A stretch of 64,000 bases of DNA, taken from positions 99,031 through 163,030 of IMG/VR virus record IMGVR_UViG_3300035670_000019; one strand, 5' to 3'. The position numbers and the translations under genes are program-made. How positions within the stretch are numbered: position 1 is the first letter of the stretch; each line of letters starts with the position of its first letter. Of this stretch, positions 17,317 to 25,503 are shown piece after piece. This DNA comes from a virus. The notes beneath the pieces are model-generated. The model was not told where the DNA came from. It saw only the letters and a list, made by a program, of their open reading frames with translations, and ran no database searches.

Positions 17317-17821
17317 AACAATTGTTTTAAGTGGTGAAATAGATGAATCATCTGTTAAGGATGCTATTCAAACTATCTCATTTATAAATGAAATTGATAA
17401 TGGTAAAGATGAAGTTGAACCCATAAAACTAATCATTAATAGTTTAGGTGGTAATATACTTGATGGTTTTGCTTTAATTGGTGTTATAGAAAATTCATTT
17501 GTTCCTGTCTACACATATGGTTATGGATCAATAATGTCAATGGCATTACCTATACTAGTGGCTGGTGATAGACGTTTTGGACACCATTTAGCCACATTCA
17601 TGTACCATGAGTGTTTGGATAGTGTACCTTATGATAAAATGTCTATCATAAAAGAAAATATAGAAGAAACAGATCGATTAATGGATATGTACGATGATTA
17701 TCTCATCTCCAGAACATCACTGACTCAAAAGCAGTTAAATAAAGTTAAGAATAAAAAAACTGACTGGTATTTTGGCTCTGATGAAGCTCTTAGTTATAAT
17801 ATAATAAATGAAGTAATATGA
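17279..17821 (+). CDS. clpP: ClpP-like serine protease
   Basis: A 180-residue member of the ClpP/crotonase fold. INSLGGNILDGFAL matches the ClpP glycine loop. The catalytic set reads S87 in YGSIMSMALPIL, H110 in ATFMYHE, and D162 in KKTDWYFGSDEAL. ClpP forms ring oligomers that degrade proteins fed by ATPases; in phages the fold also serves as prohead protease. It is near early genes here and far from head genes, so interference with host proteolysis is an open alternative. The start overlaps the previous gene by 38 nt; no closer ATG keeps the first strand. Confidence 0.8.
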   Translation: MKNSYNPNSKIFRTIVLSGEIDESSVKDAIQTISFINEIDNGKDEVEPIKLIINSLGGNILDGFALIGVIENSFVPVYTYGYGSIMSMALPILVAGDRRFGHHLATFMYHECLDSVPYDKMSIIKENIEETDRLMDMYDDYLISRTSLTQKQLNKVKNKKTDWYFGSDEALSYNIINEVI

Positions 17822-18057
17822 AAGGAACACTTGAATTTGATTTAGATGATTTTGATGATCGTTTAGCCCATGAACGTTGTGTTAAATCTCTTGATATGGC
17901 TCTAGTGTTATGGGAAGTAATGACTAACTCATATCGTAGTTTAACTAATGGATATGCTGAAGATGATGCCTACCATAAAGGTGTAGATGCTGTTTATGAC
18001 CACCTAAAAGAACTATTATATGAACATAGTGTTGATGTTGATAAATTAATTCGATAA
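17818..18057 (+). CDS. Hypothetical protein, 79 aa
   Basis: Acidic helical protein coupled to the ClpP-like gene by a 4-nt overlap; could be a partner or adaptor, but there is no direct evidence. Confidence 0.55.
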   Translation: MKGTLEFDLDDFDDRLAHERCVKSLDMALVLWEVMTNSYRSLTNGYAEDDAYHKGVDAVYDHLKELLYEHSVDVDKLIR

Positions 18058-18059
18058 AC

Positions 18060-18578
18060 ATGCTTAATAATATTACCTACCCATTTAGAGACTTCTATCG
18101 CCGAGTAAAAAATGTACTACGATGGTTACCTACTATTTGGAAAGACAGAGACTGGGATGATAGTTACATAACAGAAATCCTAATTAAGAAACTTGAGTTT
18201 ACTAGAGACTTCTACCTATCAGGCAAAGCATATAGTGCTGAAGCAGAGAAAGTTGCTAGTGAGATAAAAGAAGCAATTGATCGTCTTCATATGACTCGAG
18301 ACAGTTGGGAATTTTATGAAGACTTAGCTATGGAACAGTTAGAGCAAAAATGGGGTAAAACAGCTTTTAGTTTTGAACCTTATAAGCATGATGAAAATGG
18401 CAATGTACTTTCATATGAAATGAAATCAAAGACTGAAAATGTTATAGACGCTGAAGATGAAGAGCAATATCGTAAAGAGTTTAGAGAAACACTTGATGCT
18501 GCTCGCAAACAGTATATGAAAGATAAAATAAAAGCATATAAATTTATAGCTAAAAATATAGATAAATGGTGGGACTAA
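18060..18578 (+). CDS. Hypothetical protein, 172 aa
   Basis: Helical, highly charged, with a Trp/Arg-rich N-terminus (VLRWLPTIWKDRDWDDSY). Looks like a conserved phage protein of unknown role. Overlaps the next start by 13 nt. Confidence 0.6.
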   Translation: MLNNITYPFRDFYRRVKNVLRWLPTIWKDRDWDDSYITEILIKKLEFTRDFYLSGKAYSAEAEKVASEIKEAIDRLHMTRDSWEFYEDLAMEQLEQKWGKTAFSFEPYKHDENGNVLSYEMKSKTENVIDAEDEEQYRKEFRETLDAARKQYMKDKIKAYKFIAKNIDKWWD

Positions 18579-18940
18579 AAAAGAAATTAACACTATGGTG
18601 GGAGAAGAAAACCAAATTCAATCCATATGGTGTTTGGCCTATAGGTGCTTGCCCTGTACAAGCAGAAGGTTATACTAAAGATGGTAAGTGGTACTATTTT
18701 CGATCTAGAGGGGGTCATGCTCGACTTGTAATATGTGAGTCAGAAGATGATTATAGTAACTGGCCTGACACTAAGTACTTATTCAAAAGAGAATTAGAAT
18801 ATGGAGATGGAATATCCCAGGCAGGATGGATGCATCATGATGATGCTGTACGTTTAGCCACAGTGTGGTTAAATGAATATTATGAAGTAATGCAAGAACT
18901 TAAATTAAACAAAAAGTGGTTAAAAAAACTACGTTCTTAA
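18566..18940 (+). CDS. Hypothetical protein, 124 aa
   Basis: Trp-rich; GKWYYFRSRGGHARLVICES suggests a small beta domain. No family recognised. Confidence 0.55.
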   Translation: MVGLKKKLTLWWEKKTKFNPYGVWPIGACPVQAEGYTKDGKWYYFRSRGGHARLVICESEDDYSNWPDTKYLFKRELEYGDGISQAGWMHHDDAVRLATVWLNEYYEVMQELKLNKKWLKKLRS

Positions 18941-19461
18941 TATTATTATTATTATGCTTTATAACTGGGTATGGTCAAACTAGACGCCCTAAAAGCACCA
19001 AAAAACCTACTATCCAAGATGTAATTGAAGAGAAAAAAACACCTGAGGATATATTAAAAGAAATATATAAAGCTAGGCTTGACTCAGCATCTCAATTATC
19101 TTATTCTTGTATTCAAATGTTGGTTGAGACTAAAATTGAACTTGATAGTGTTAGGAAACATAACCAAACATTGTATGTTATAATTGATAGACAATTAGAT
19201 ACACTTGAATCAGCTCGTAATAAAGAAAGACGAGCAATAAAAGTAATGCTAAAAGAACATTATAAAAAAAGATCATGGGTTAAAGCATTTATTGGTCAAA
19301 CTGTTTTTGTAATTGGAGGAGTTGGAGCATTTATAACAGGCGCTTGGGTTCCTATAGGAATGGGAGTATTAGCAGTTGAAATATTTTTAGTATTAGAAAG
19401 TAGATATAGTGAAGTTAAATTAGAAGATAATAAACAAGAAGTCAAACGATATAAAATGTAA
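18916..19461 (+). CDS. Exported coiled-coil protein with C-terminal membrane helix (spanin-like)
   Basis: Starts at a GTG (18916), the only start that keeps the signal peptide VKKTTFLILLLLCFITGYGQ. Then a charged coiled coil (~50-120), a basic stretch (HYKKRSWVK), and a hydrophobic segment (FVIGGVGAFITGAWVPIGMG). The layout resembles the gene at 27578, which lies in the lysis cluster, so this may be a second envelope-spanning lysis protein. The overlap with the previous gene is 25 nt. Confidence 0.6.
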   Translation: MVKKTTFLILLLLCFITGYGQTRRPKSTKKPTIQDVIEEKKTPEDILKEIYKARLDSASQLSYSCIQMLVETKIELDSVRKHNQTLYVIIDRQLDTLESARNKERRAIKVMLKEHYKKRSWVKAFIGQTVFVIGGVGAFITGAWVPIGMGVLAVEIFLVLESRYSEVKLEDNKQEVKRYKM

Positions 19462-19464
19462 ATT

Positions 19465-19635
19465 ATGTTAAATACAATTATTAGTATAGCTATTATAGCT
19501 TTTGGATTAAATTATTATTTTAAGTATCAAAACCTTAAAAAACAAATGACTACACCTCCAACCACACCAACAGGTGATGAACCAAATGATGTTTCACAAC
19601 CAACAAGTGTACCTGAGAAACAAATTGGAGACTAA
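19465..19635 (+). CDS. Small membrane-anchored protein, 56 aa
   Basis: N-terminal membrane helix (LNTIISIAIIAFGLNYYF) then a Pro/Thr-rich tail (TTPPTTPTGDEP). Starts 3 nt after the spanin-like gene. Confidence 0.5.
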   Translation: MLNTIISIAIIAFGLNYYFKYQNLKKQMTTPPTTPTGDEPNDVSQPTSVPEKQIGD

Positions 19636-19650
19636 AGTAAATAATAAGTT

Positions 19651-19932
19651 ATGAATAAAGAAATTGAAATAACATCAGTACCCGAAGTGGTTGCTGACAC
19701 AAGACGAGTTTGTGAGATACGATTTGATTGTATGGTAACAATGCATGATGTTGCTTATAGAACATATAAGGGAATGTGGGGGCAGGAAAAACAATCAAAA
19801 ACACCTCAATGGTTTAAAGCCAATCATGTTCTAACATTAGAAACAGTTAAACATGCTGACCCATACAATTTGGGAATGAGAATTAAAGAAATGTTTCATC
19901 AACTAGAAAAAACAATAGAAAGTTATGACTGA
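19651..19932 (+). CDS. Hypothetical protein, 93 aa
   Basis: Leader aataagttATG. Alpha-beta protein, no known family. Overlaps the next gene by 8 nt. Confidence 0.55.
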   Translation: MNKEIEITSVPEVVADTRRVCEIRFDCMVTMHDVAYRTYKGMWGQEKQSKTPQWFKANHVLTLETVKHADPYNLGMRIKEMFHQLEKTIESYD

Positions 19933-20119
19933 AGAAAAAACATTAGTTGCAGACCCTGATGAAATTTTTACAATAGACAAGTATTATTCCACAAAATATC
20001 CAGGTTATTATCAACTAGGTGGAAGTGGAGGATTACAAATTTATCTTGCTAAAAAACCAAAATGGCTTCATAGAAAAATGATGAAGATATGCTTGGGAGT
20101 GGAGTGGATTAACAATTAA
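19925..20119 (+). CDS. Hypothetical protein, 64 aa
   Basis: Sits between the 93-aa gene and thyA; ends 13 nt before thyA, with an aaacaacaaattATG leader between. No family recognised. Confidence 0.5.
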   Translation: MTEEKTLVADPDEIFTIDKYYSTKYPGYYQLGGSGGLQIYLAKKPKWLHRKMMKICLGVEWINN

Positions 20120-20132
20120 AAAACAACAAATT

Positions 20133-21140
20133 ATGATATCAGATGATTTCCAAATTGGACCTAACGGTGCTTATGAGCATGTAGGTAATCAATTAGACAT
20201 ACAATACCAAGACCTACTAGAATATATTCTAGACAATGGTGTTGAGAAAAAAGATAGAACAGGTACTGGTACCTTATCAGTATTTGGACATCAGATTAGA
20301 CACAACATGCAAGATGGGTTTCCATTGCTTACAACAAAGAAGATGGCTTGGAAACAAATTGTGACTGAGTTGTTATGGTTTCTAAGAGGTGATACCAATA
20401 TCAAATTCTTACATGACAATGGATGTCATATATGGGATGGTGATTATGCTAAGTCAGGCAGGACAGATGGTGAACTAGGTCCAATCTATGGAAAGCAATG
20501 GAGAAATTGGCATACAGGTTGGGATGTAGTTACTGATAACAGTAAAGAGGCAGGTGTAAGAAGGGTTGAGTACGGAATAGACCAAATCGCAAACCTAATC
20601 TCTGAACTCAAAACAACCCCAGACTCAAGACGATTAATGGTTAATGCTTGGAATGTAGGTGAATTAGATCAAATGGTACTTCCACCTTGTCATTATGGAT
20701 TTCAAGTTTATACAAGAGAGTTAAGTTGGGAAGAGCAAGTTCAATGGGTAATGAAGAATACTAATATTGAATTAGAAAATCTCTATATTGTAGAAGAAAT
20801 TGCTAAACCATCTACTCCTAAACGAGCAATCTCTTTAATGTGGAATCAACGTTCAGTAGATACATTCTTAGGTTTACCATTCAACATTGCTTCTTACGGG
20901 TTGTTATTAGAAATTATTGCTAAAGAGGTTAATATGATGCCTGATGAATTGATTGGCAACTTAGGTGATGTTCATTTATACTCAAATCATATTGAACAGG
21001 CAAAAGAACAGATTAGTAGAACACCTTATGATTTGCCTAAATTAATAATAGAACATAGTAGTTTAGAACCAGTTGAATTAGTTTATAAATTAGAAAACTA
21101 TCAATCACACCCAACAATTAAAGCGCCTTTATCAAATTAA
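20133..21140 (+). CDS. thyA: Thymidylate synthase
   Basis: 335 residues. DRTGTGTLSVFG, FPLLTTKKM, LLWFLRGDTNIKFL and WDGDYA are ThyA blocks; catalytic Cys is C186 in PPCHYGFQ, followed by MWNQRSVDTFLGLPFNIASY. It methylates dUMP to dTMP with methylene-tetrahydrofolate, supplying dTTP for phage DNA. It is longer than the ~264-residue E. coli enzyme because of inserts around 130-160 and 196-228. The C-terminal tail (SHPTIKAPLSN) is repeated at the end of a small gene 0.5 kb downstream. Confidence 0.97.
   Translation: MISDDFQIGPNGAYEHVGNQLDIQYQDLLEYILDNGVEKKDRTGTGTLSVFGHQIRHNMQDGFPLLTTKKMAWKQIVTELLWFLRGDTNIKFLHDNGCHIWDGDYAKSGRTDGELGPIYGKQWRNWHTGWDVVTDNSKEAGVRRVEYGIDQIANLISELKTTPDSRRLMVNAWNVGELDQMVLPPCHYGFQVYTRELSWEEQVQWVMKNTNIELENLYIVEEIAKPSTPKRAISLMWNQRSVDTFLGLPFNIASYGLLLEIIAKEVNMMPDELIGNLGDVHLYSNHIEQAKEQISRTPYDLPKLIIEHSSLEPVELVYKLENYQSHPTIKAPLSN
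21102..21140 (+). repeat. 39-bp direct repeat, copy 1 (end of thyA)
   Basis: The last 39 bp of thyA including the stop. Copy 2 is at 21610-21648. The copies differ at four bases and encode the same residues; Ser is TCA here and AGT in copy 2. Confidence 0.85.
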
Positions 21141-21154
21141 GAAATTATATTAAT

Positions 21155-21370
21155 ATGAAACAGCTAGAAAAGTTAGTAGCACAAGGATATGAGGATTTAA
21201 CAATATCAAAACAAAACCTCATTAAACTTATTGATGAATATGGACATAATATACCATTACTTATTAATGATAGGAAAATATGGATTCACTTTACAGAATC
21301 TGATAAAATATTAATGGAATGTGATATAAGTGATGGAAGTGGTGTAGAATTAAATATTGAAGAAATATGA
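21155..21370 (+). CDS. Hypothetical protein, 71 aa
   Basis: First of two small genes between the two copies of the ThyA tail. Ends with an ATGA overlap. No family recognised. Confidence 0.55.
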   Translation: MKQLEKLVAQGYEDLTISKQNLIKLIDEYGHNIPLLINDRKIWIHFTESDKILMECDISDGSGVELNIEEI

Positions 21371-21648
21371 AATACAAAAAATTAACTAAAGAACAATTAG
21401 AAGAATATGAGAATAAAAAACTCACTTCAAAAGATATAATAGAAATGGAACAACGAGGTTTTAAAGTACCTTTAGCAGTAAAGTTACATAATTTAGAAAA
21501 AGGAGATAAAATAGAGTTTACTGAAGACATAATAAAAGATATGCTAAAATTTGCTATTGAAAGAGAGTATTATGAAAAAGCAGCATTATTGAAAACACAC
21601 TTAGACAATCAATCACACCCAACAATTAAAGCACCTTTAAGTAATTAA
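21367..21648 (+). CDS. 93-aa protein with ThyA-derived C-terminal tail
   Basis: The first ~80 residues are charged and helical, without a known family (EYENKKLTSKDIIEMEQRGF). The last 12 residues (QSHPTIKAPLSN) are identical to the end of ThyA, encoded with synonymous changes. The frame therefore looks like a fusion of an inserted gene to a spare thyA end. Confidence 0.6.
   Translation: MKYKKLTKEQLEEYENKKLTSKDIIEMEQRGFKVPLAVKLHNLEKGDKIEFTEDIIKDMLKFAIEREYYEKAALLKTHLDNQSHPTIKAPLSN
21610..21648 (+). repeat. 39-bp direct repeat, copy 2
   Basis: Matches 21102-21140 except at four bases, all silent or within the same Ser codon. In frame at the end of the 93-aa gene. Confidence 0.85.
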
Positions 21649-21651
21649 GTT

Positions 21652-21948
21652 ATGACATACGAAACATTTTTAAAAATAACACTTGAGTTACAAAAACAAG
21701 AGCGTATTGTAGACAACTTGTATGAAAACAAAATTGACCTACTTGAATTTATAGATCCGTATCACGGTCTAATCCATTTACTGATGAAAGAAATCTATGG
21801 TGAGGAAGGTGTTGATTGGTTCTCTTGGTTCTGTTATGAGAATGATTATGGTCAAGGGACATTAGAGGCATGGGATGAGAATAAGAACCCAATCTGTTAT
21901 AGTTTTGAATCGCTTTGGGAGTATTTAGAGAAACTTAGAAATAAATGA
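21652..21948 (+). CDS. Hypothetical protein, 98 aa
   Basis: Helical with EEGVDWFSWFCYENDYGQG in the middle, a segment that reads like a conserved phage protein. Leader aattaagttATG. Confidence 0.6.
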   Translation: MTYETFLKITLELQKQERIVDNLYENKIDLLEFIDPYHGLIHLLMKEIYGEEGVDWFSWFCYENDYGQGTLEAWDENKNPICYSFESLWEYLEKLRNK

Positions 21949-21961
21949 TTATCATAGGTGT

Positions 21962-21972
21962 TATATTTATAA
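21962..21972 (+). promoter_or_regulatory. TATATTTATAA candidate late promoter
   Basis: Exact TATATTTATAA, 15 nt before the lipoprotein ATG at 21988. No TTTG at the -33 position. Confidence 0.45.
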
Positions 21973-21987
21973 CCAAACATATACACC

Positions 21988-22227
21988 ATGAAAAAGACAA
22001 CCATTGTTTTGTTATTTCTTATTTTAATAACTAGTTGTCGACCATACACTTATGTCACATATAATAGAAAAGGACAAGGTGATGTAAAACTTAAAAAAAG
22101 CCTAATATACGATGACCCAGATGAAGGAAACCCATTGGTTAATCCAAGGTTTAGATCTGAAGGCCGACCTTTGAAACAAAAAAAATGGAGAATAAGGAAA
22201 GCTAAAGAAAAGTATAGAGGGATTTAA
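21988..22227 (+). CDS. Small lipoprotein
   Basis: 79 residues with signal TIVLLFLILITSC; the lipobox LITSC puts the lipid on Cys17. The mature part is basic and Pro-rich. Lies before the subtilase; could be an o-spanin or superinfection-exclusion lipoprotein, neither shown. Confidence 0.6.
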   Translation: MKKTTIVLLFLILITSCRPYTYVTYNRKGQGDVKLKKSLIYDDPDEGNPLVNPRFRSEGRPLKQKKWRIRKAKEKYRGI

Positions 22228-22332
22228 TCTATAAAAAATTGTAATCTATCTCATTTGTGATTATGAACATTATGCTGTTCATGATGAGGATAGAGGCTTG
22301 AATATTTATTACCACAATAAAATAACAAAATA

Positions 22333-24618
22333 ATGAAAAAATTAATTTCCGTTCTGTTATTAACAGTTTTTTCTATCATAGGTTTCTCCCAAAACTTAGT
22401 TGAGAATGTTAATAACCAAGTAATCTTAAGATACAAGCAAGGTACTCCTTATAGACTTGTAGACGCATTCACTGAATTTTATAATGTTCCTGTAGTTGCT
22501 CAATATGATCAACTTGGAATGATTGTAGTACAATTCTCTGGTAACTATGATGATTTCTATAAGAGCTGTACTGACAGTGACTTATTTGACATTATCGAGC
22601 GAGATCAAGTTCAAGAAATGAAGATGGATTATATTCCAAATGATCCTGAATTTTCTTCTTGCTGGCATCTAAGACAATCAACTGATAAAGATATTGATGC
22701 TGATGAGGCTTGGGACTTGCTCCCAACTACCAATCAGTGGGTATCAGTTGCAATGTTTGATGGTGGTTTAGATATGACAATCCCTGACTTTGCAGGCAAC
22801 ATTGATAGCCCGTTTAACGCTGTTAATGGTACTAATGCTATTCCATATGTTAATTCATATGACAATCACGGTACTACTTGCTCAGGTACAATCGCCGCTA
22901 GAACTAATAATGGCATTGGTGTTAGTAGTGTAGGTAATAACTACGTTAGAGTTATGCCTGTTAACATCATGTCACAGGTTTATAGTGGTGGTAGTTTTAG
23001 TACAACATCTACCATTCAAATCGCGGCTGTTAATGCTGCTATGAATAATCCAAACTGTGTTGCTATTGCAATGTCATATGGTGGTAGTACATATTCAGCA
23101 GCTTTAGATGCTGCTTTCCAATCTGCTAGAATAAATGGTAGAGGCGGAAAAGGAATGATGGTATTTGCTTCTTCAGGCAATAATTACTCAGGAACCGCTG
23201 CTCAATACCCAGCCCAATATCCTGCAGTGTGGGGTGTAGGTGCAACAACAAGTTCAGATGTTAGAGCATCTTTCTCTAATTATGGTCAAATTTGTGATAT
23301 CTCAGCCCCAGGACAAGGTATTAGAACAATTGATAGACCAGGTGCTGATGGTTATGTGGCTGGTGATTACCATTCAATTAGTGGTACTTCCTTTAGTTGC
23401 CCTATCACAGCAGCTGCCTCCGCGGTTATTGCTTATAAAAACTGGGAATTGACTGATGATGAAATTTTACAAATTCTATCTTCAACTTGTGAAAAAGTAG
23501 GTGGTTATACTTATTCTAATGATCCTGCTTGGCCTTATAGTACCCGTAGTAATGAATTGGGTTATGGTCGTATCAATCTTAAAAACGCTGTTGTAGCCAC
23601 ACCAAACCCAGGTGGCCCACCACCACCACCTCCGACTATTGTATCTAACTACACTGTTAATAACATCATTGTATCTCCAGCAAGTGTTAACTTAGGAAGT
23701 ACTATTTTAGTAGACTACACTGCTCACGTTATGGAAGAAATTAACGTGTTGTCAACATTTGCTACTTTTGTAAAAGTACAATATCGTTACTCAACCAATC
23801 CTACTTTAGGTGATGCTGATGATATTATCATTGGCATTGATAGTGTTAGTTTAGGTGGTGGAATCAACTCAGTAACTAACTCATTCTCATATACAGTAGG
23901 TGGAACAGCAGGTACAAGATATATTTTTGTAACTATAAATTATGATAATGCAGTTGAGGAAACTATAACTACAGATAATACTAGTTTTAAAGCATTTAAT
24001 GTTATTAATCCTTCCTTTACTGGTACTGATGTTAGAATTGAATTAGTACAACCAGTAGCTAATCCTTGGACTACATCTTTACAAGTTGTCAACACACAAT
24101 GGAGAGCGGTTAATACAGGTACTGTTCCTATTACTCAAATTAATTATACTAGAGGATGGGTTGATTGTACAGCTGCTTTTGGATGTATTACTAATAACAC
24201 TTGGACAGGTAACTTACAACCAGGCCAATCAACACTACTACCAGCTAATAACTCTTACATAAGCATTAATCTATGCCATCCAATACGTTGTGCTGTACCA
24301 GTAGGCACTTCTAATACTTTTAGACTAAATGTAGTTAGTGTTAATGGATCAACTGGTGATGCTGATTTGACTAATAATAGATTAGATTTAGTATTTAATC
24401 GAATTAGTACAAGTCAAGAAGATATCATTGGTAACTATCCTTTAATAGATGATCCAAATTCTATTTACATTGAGGATGAGTTTCCTGTTTCTGTTGATAT
24501 TTATACCGTGACAGGCATGTTGTTGGATATCAATAGATACAATGAATTGCCTAGTGGAATCTATATTTTAAAAGCGAATTATTTAGACCGCTCTGAAACA
24601 TTTAAATGGGCTAAATAA
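22333..24618 (+). CDS. Secreted subtilisin-like protease with T9SS-type C-terminal domain
   Basis: 761 residues. Signal peptide 1-20 (ends GFSQ), a propeptide-like region ~22-100, then an S8 catalytic domain: D143 in VAMFDGG, H179 in YDNHGT, oxyanion N283 in SSGN, S353 in SGTSFSCP. A Pro-rich linker (~427-435) leads to beta domains (~438-690, CARDB-like), and the last ~68 residues resemble a type A T9SS sorting domain: VDIYTVTGMLLD, LPSGIYILKA, ETFKWAK. T9SS is specific to Bacteroidetes and releases or anchors proteins at the surface. In a phage this protease might shave receptors or assist release. Triad call is firm; T9SS routing is inferred. Confidence 0.88.
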   Translation: MKKLISVLLLTVFSIIGFSQNLVENVNNQVILRYKQGTPYRLVDAFTEFYNVPVVAQYDQLGMIVVQFSGNYDDFYKSCTDSDLFDIIERDQVQEMKMDYIPNDPEFSSCWHLRQSTDKDIDADEAWDLLPTTNQWVSVAMFDGGLDMTIPDFAGNIDSPFNAVNGTNAIPYVNSYDNHGTTCSGTIAARTNNGIGVSSVGNNYVRVMPVNIMSQVYSGGSFSTTSTIQIAAVNAAMNNPNCVAIAMSYGGSTYSAALDAAFQSARINGRGGKGMMVFASSGNNYSGTAAQYPAQYPAVWGVGATTSSDVRASFSNYGQICDISAPGQGIRTIDRPGADGYVAGDYHSISGTSFSCPITAAASAVIAYKNWELTDDEILQILSSTCEKVGGYTYSNDPAWPYSTRSNELGYGRINLKNAVVATPNPGGPPPPPPTIVSNYTVNNIIVSPASVNLGSTILVDYTAHVMEEINVLSTFATFVKVQYRYSTNPTLGDADDIIIGIDSVSLGGGINSVTNSFSYTVGGTAGTRYIFVTINYDNAVEETITTDNTSFKAFNVINPSFTGTDVRIELVQPVANPWTTSLQVVNTQWRAVNTGTVPITQINYTRGWVDCTAAFGCITNNTWTGNLQPGQSTLLPANNSYISINLCHPIRCAVPVGTSNTFRLNVVSVNGSTGDADLTNNRLDLVFNRISTSQEDIIGNYPLIDDPNSIYIEDEFPVSVDIYTVTGMLLDINRYNELPSGIYILKANYLDRSETFKWAK

Positions 24619-24683
24619 TTTTCATGGTTGTTAGTTGCACTTAAGCCGTTACGATTGGCTAAGTAACTAATTAAACCTTAAAT

Positions 24684-25055
24684 ATGAAACACTTATTTTT
24701 AGCTTTATTGCTAGCAATAGGTTTCGCTGCAAGTGCTCAGGTTGATGGAATGTTTGCTTTTACCCTTGATGGGGAACAAGATACTGTTTTTAGCATGTAT
24801 AATGTCTCCCCAGATATTAGAAATGAATTAAAAGATTATCTAATAGAAGCAATTCATGGATATGAAGTAATTGATGGTGGATGGATAATAGATTTACCTA
24901 ATAGTAACTCTAGGGTATTAGGTGATTTGTTTTTAATAGAAACCCACAATTGTGTTTTATTTGATTTTTATGTTGATGAAATAAAATACTCAGATGGTAC
25001 GAGTTACCAAGCTGAACGTTTTAAAAAACCTCTTAGAGTATTAAATAAATATTAA
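24684..25055 (+). CDS. Exported hypothetical protein, 123 aa
   Basis: Signal peptide MKHLFLALLLAIGFAASAQ, then a small acidic beta-rich domain. Follows the subtilase by 65 nt and may be coexported; family unknown. Confidence 0.65.
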   Translation: MKHLFLALLLAIGFAASAQVDGMFAFTLDGEQDTVFSMYNVSPDIRNELKDYLIEAIHGYEVIDGGWIIDLPNSNSRVLGDLFLIETHNCVLFDFYVDEIKYSDGTSYQAERFKKPLRVLNKY

Positions 25056-25086
25056 AGAATAATTTTGACATATTACTAAATTTTCA

Positions 25087-25097
25087 TATATTTATAA
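25087..25097 (+). promoter_or_regulatory. TATATTTATAA candidate promoter
   Basis: Exact motif, 18 nt before the ATG at 25116. Here a TTTG (25064) also lies 23 nt upstream, so host polymerase could use it. Confidence 0.5.
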
Positions 25098-25115
25098 TAT
25101 ATAAAAGATAAACCA

Positions 25116-25433
25116 ATGAATAAAGATTTTAATGTGTATAAGTGGAGACGTGATCATTTAGTTGAGAATGAAATAGATGCATCACCTGAATATCAAGTAG
25201 CTAAAAAATTTACTGAAAAATACTCCACCCAACCAAATATAAAATTTAGTGATCGTGGTCAGGGTAAATATCGAGTTCAATTATATGATAGTAATTCAAA
25301 ATTTGATTTTAATAATCTTGAAAGTAAAAAAGAAGCAAAAGAATTTTTTGAAAGCGAAGGATACACAGTTGATATTAACTTAGATGATAGGTCTAGAAGC
25401 TGGATATGGGATTTTGATTTCAAAAAGATTTAA
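25116..25433 (+). CDS. Hypothetical protein, 105 aa
   Basis: Charged alpha-beta protein (KYRVQLYDSNSKFDF), no known family. Ends just before a strong terminator. Confidence 0.55.
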   Translation: MNKDFNVYKWRRDHLVENEIDASPEYQVAKKFTEKYSTQPNIKFSDRGQGKYRVQLYDSNSKFDFNNLESKKEAKEFFESEGYTVDINLDDRSRSWIWDFDFKKI

Positions 25434-25454
25434 AAACACCTTCATAAAATAAAA

Positions 25455-25487
25455 TTAGGCCTTCGGGCCTTTTTTTATTATACTTAG
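25455..25487 (+). promoter_or_regulatory. Composite terminator-promoter element
   Basis: TTAGG stands where other elements have TTTGG and TATACTTAG where they have TATATTTAG, 24 nt apart. Likely drives the lytic transglycosylase at 25504. Confidence 0.5.
25457..25476 (+). terminator. Rho-independent terminator (overlaps a promoter)
   Basis: AGGCC, TTCG tetraloop, GGCCT, then a run of T. The same 33 nt (25455-25487) read TTAGG and TATACTTAG with promoter spacing, and differ from the element at 28030 in three bases. Confidence 0.85.
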
Positions 25488-25503
25488 TCTAAACTTAAAC
25501 ACT

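Noticed and set aside
22228-22332. Riboswitch or attenuator before the subtilase
   Set aside because: Only a short ATGAACAT...GTTCATGAT pairing is visible, too little to call a riboswitch.
23240-23452. 70-codon frame inside the subtilase gene
   Set aside because: Low-complexity shadow within the catalytic domain.
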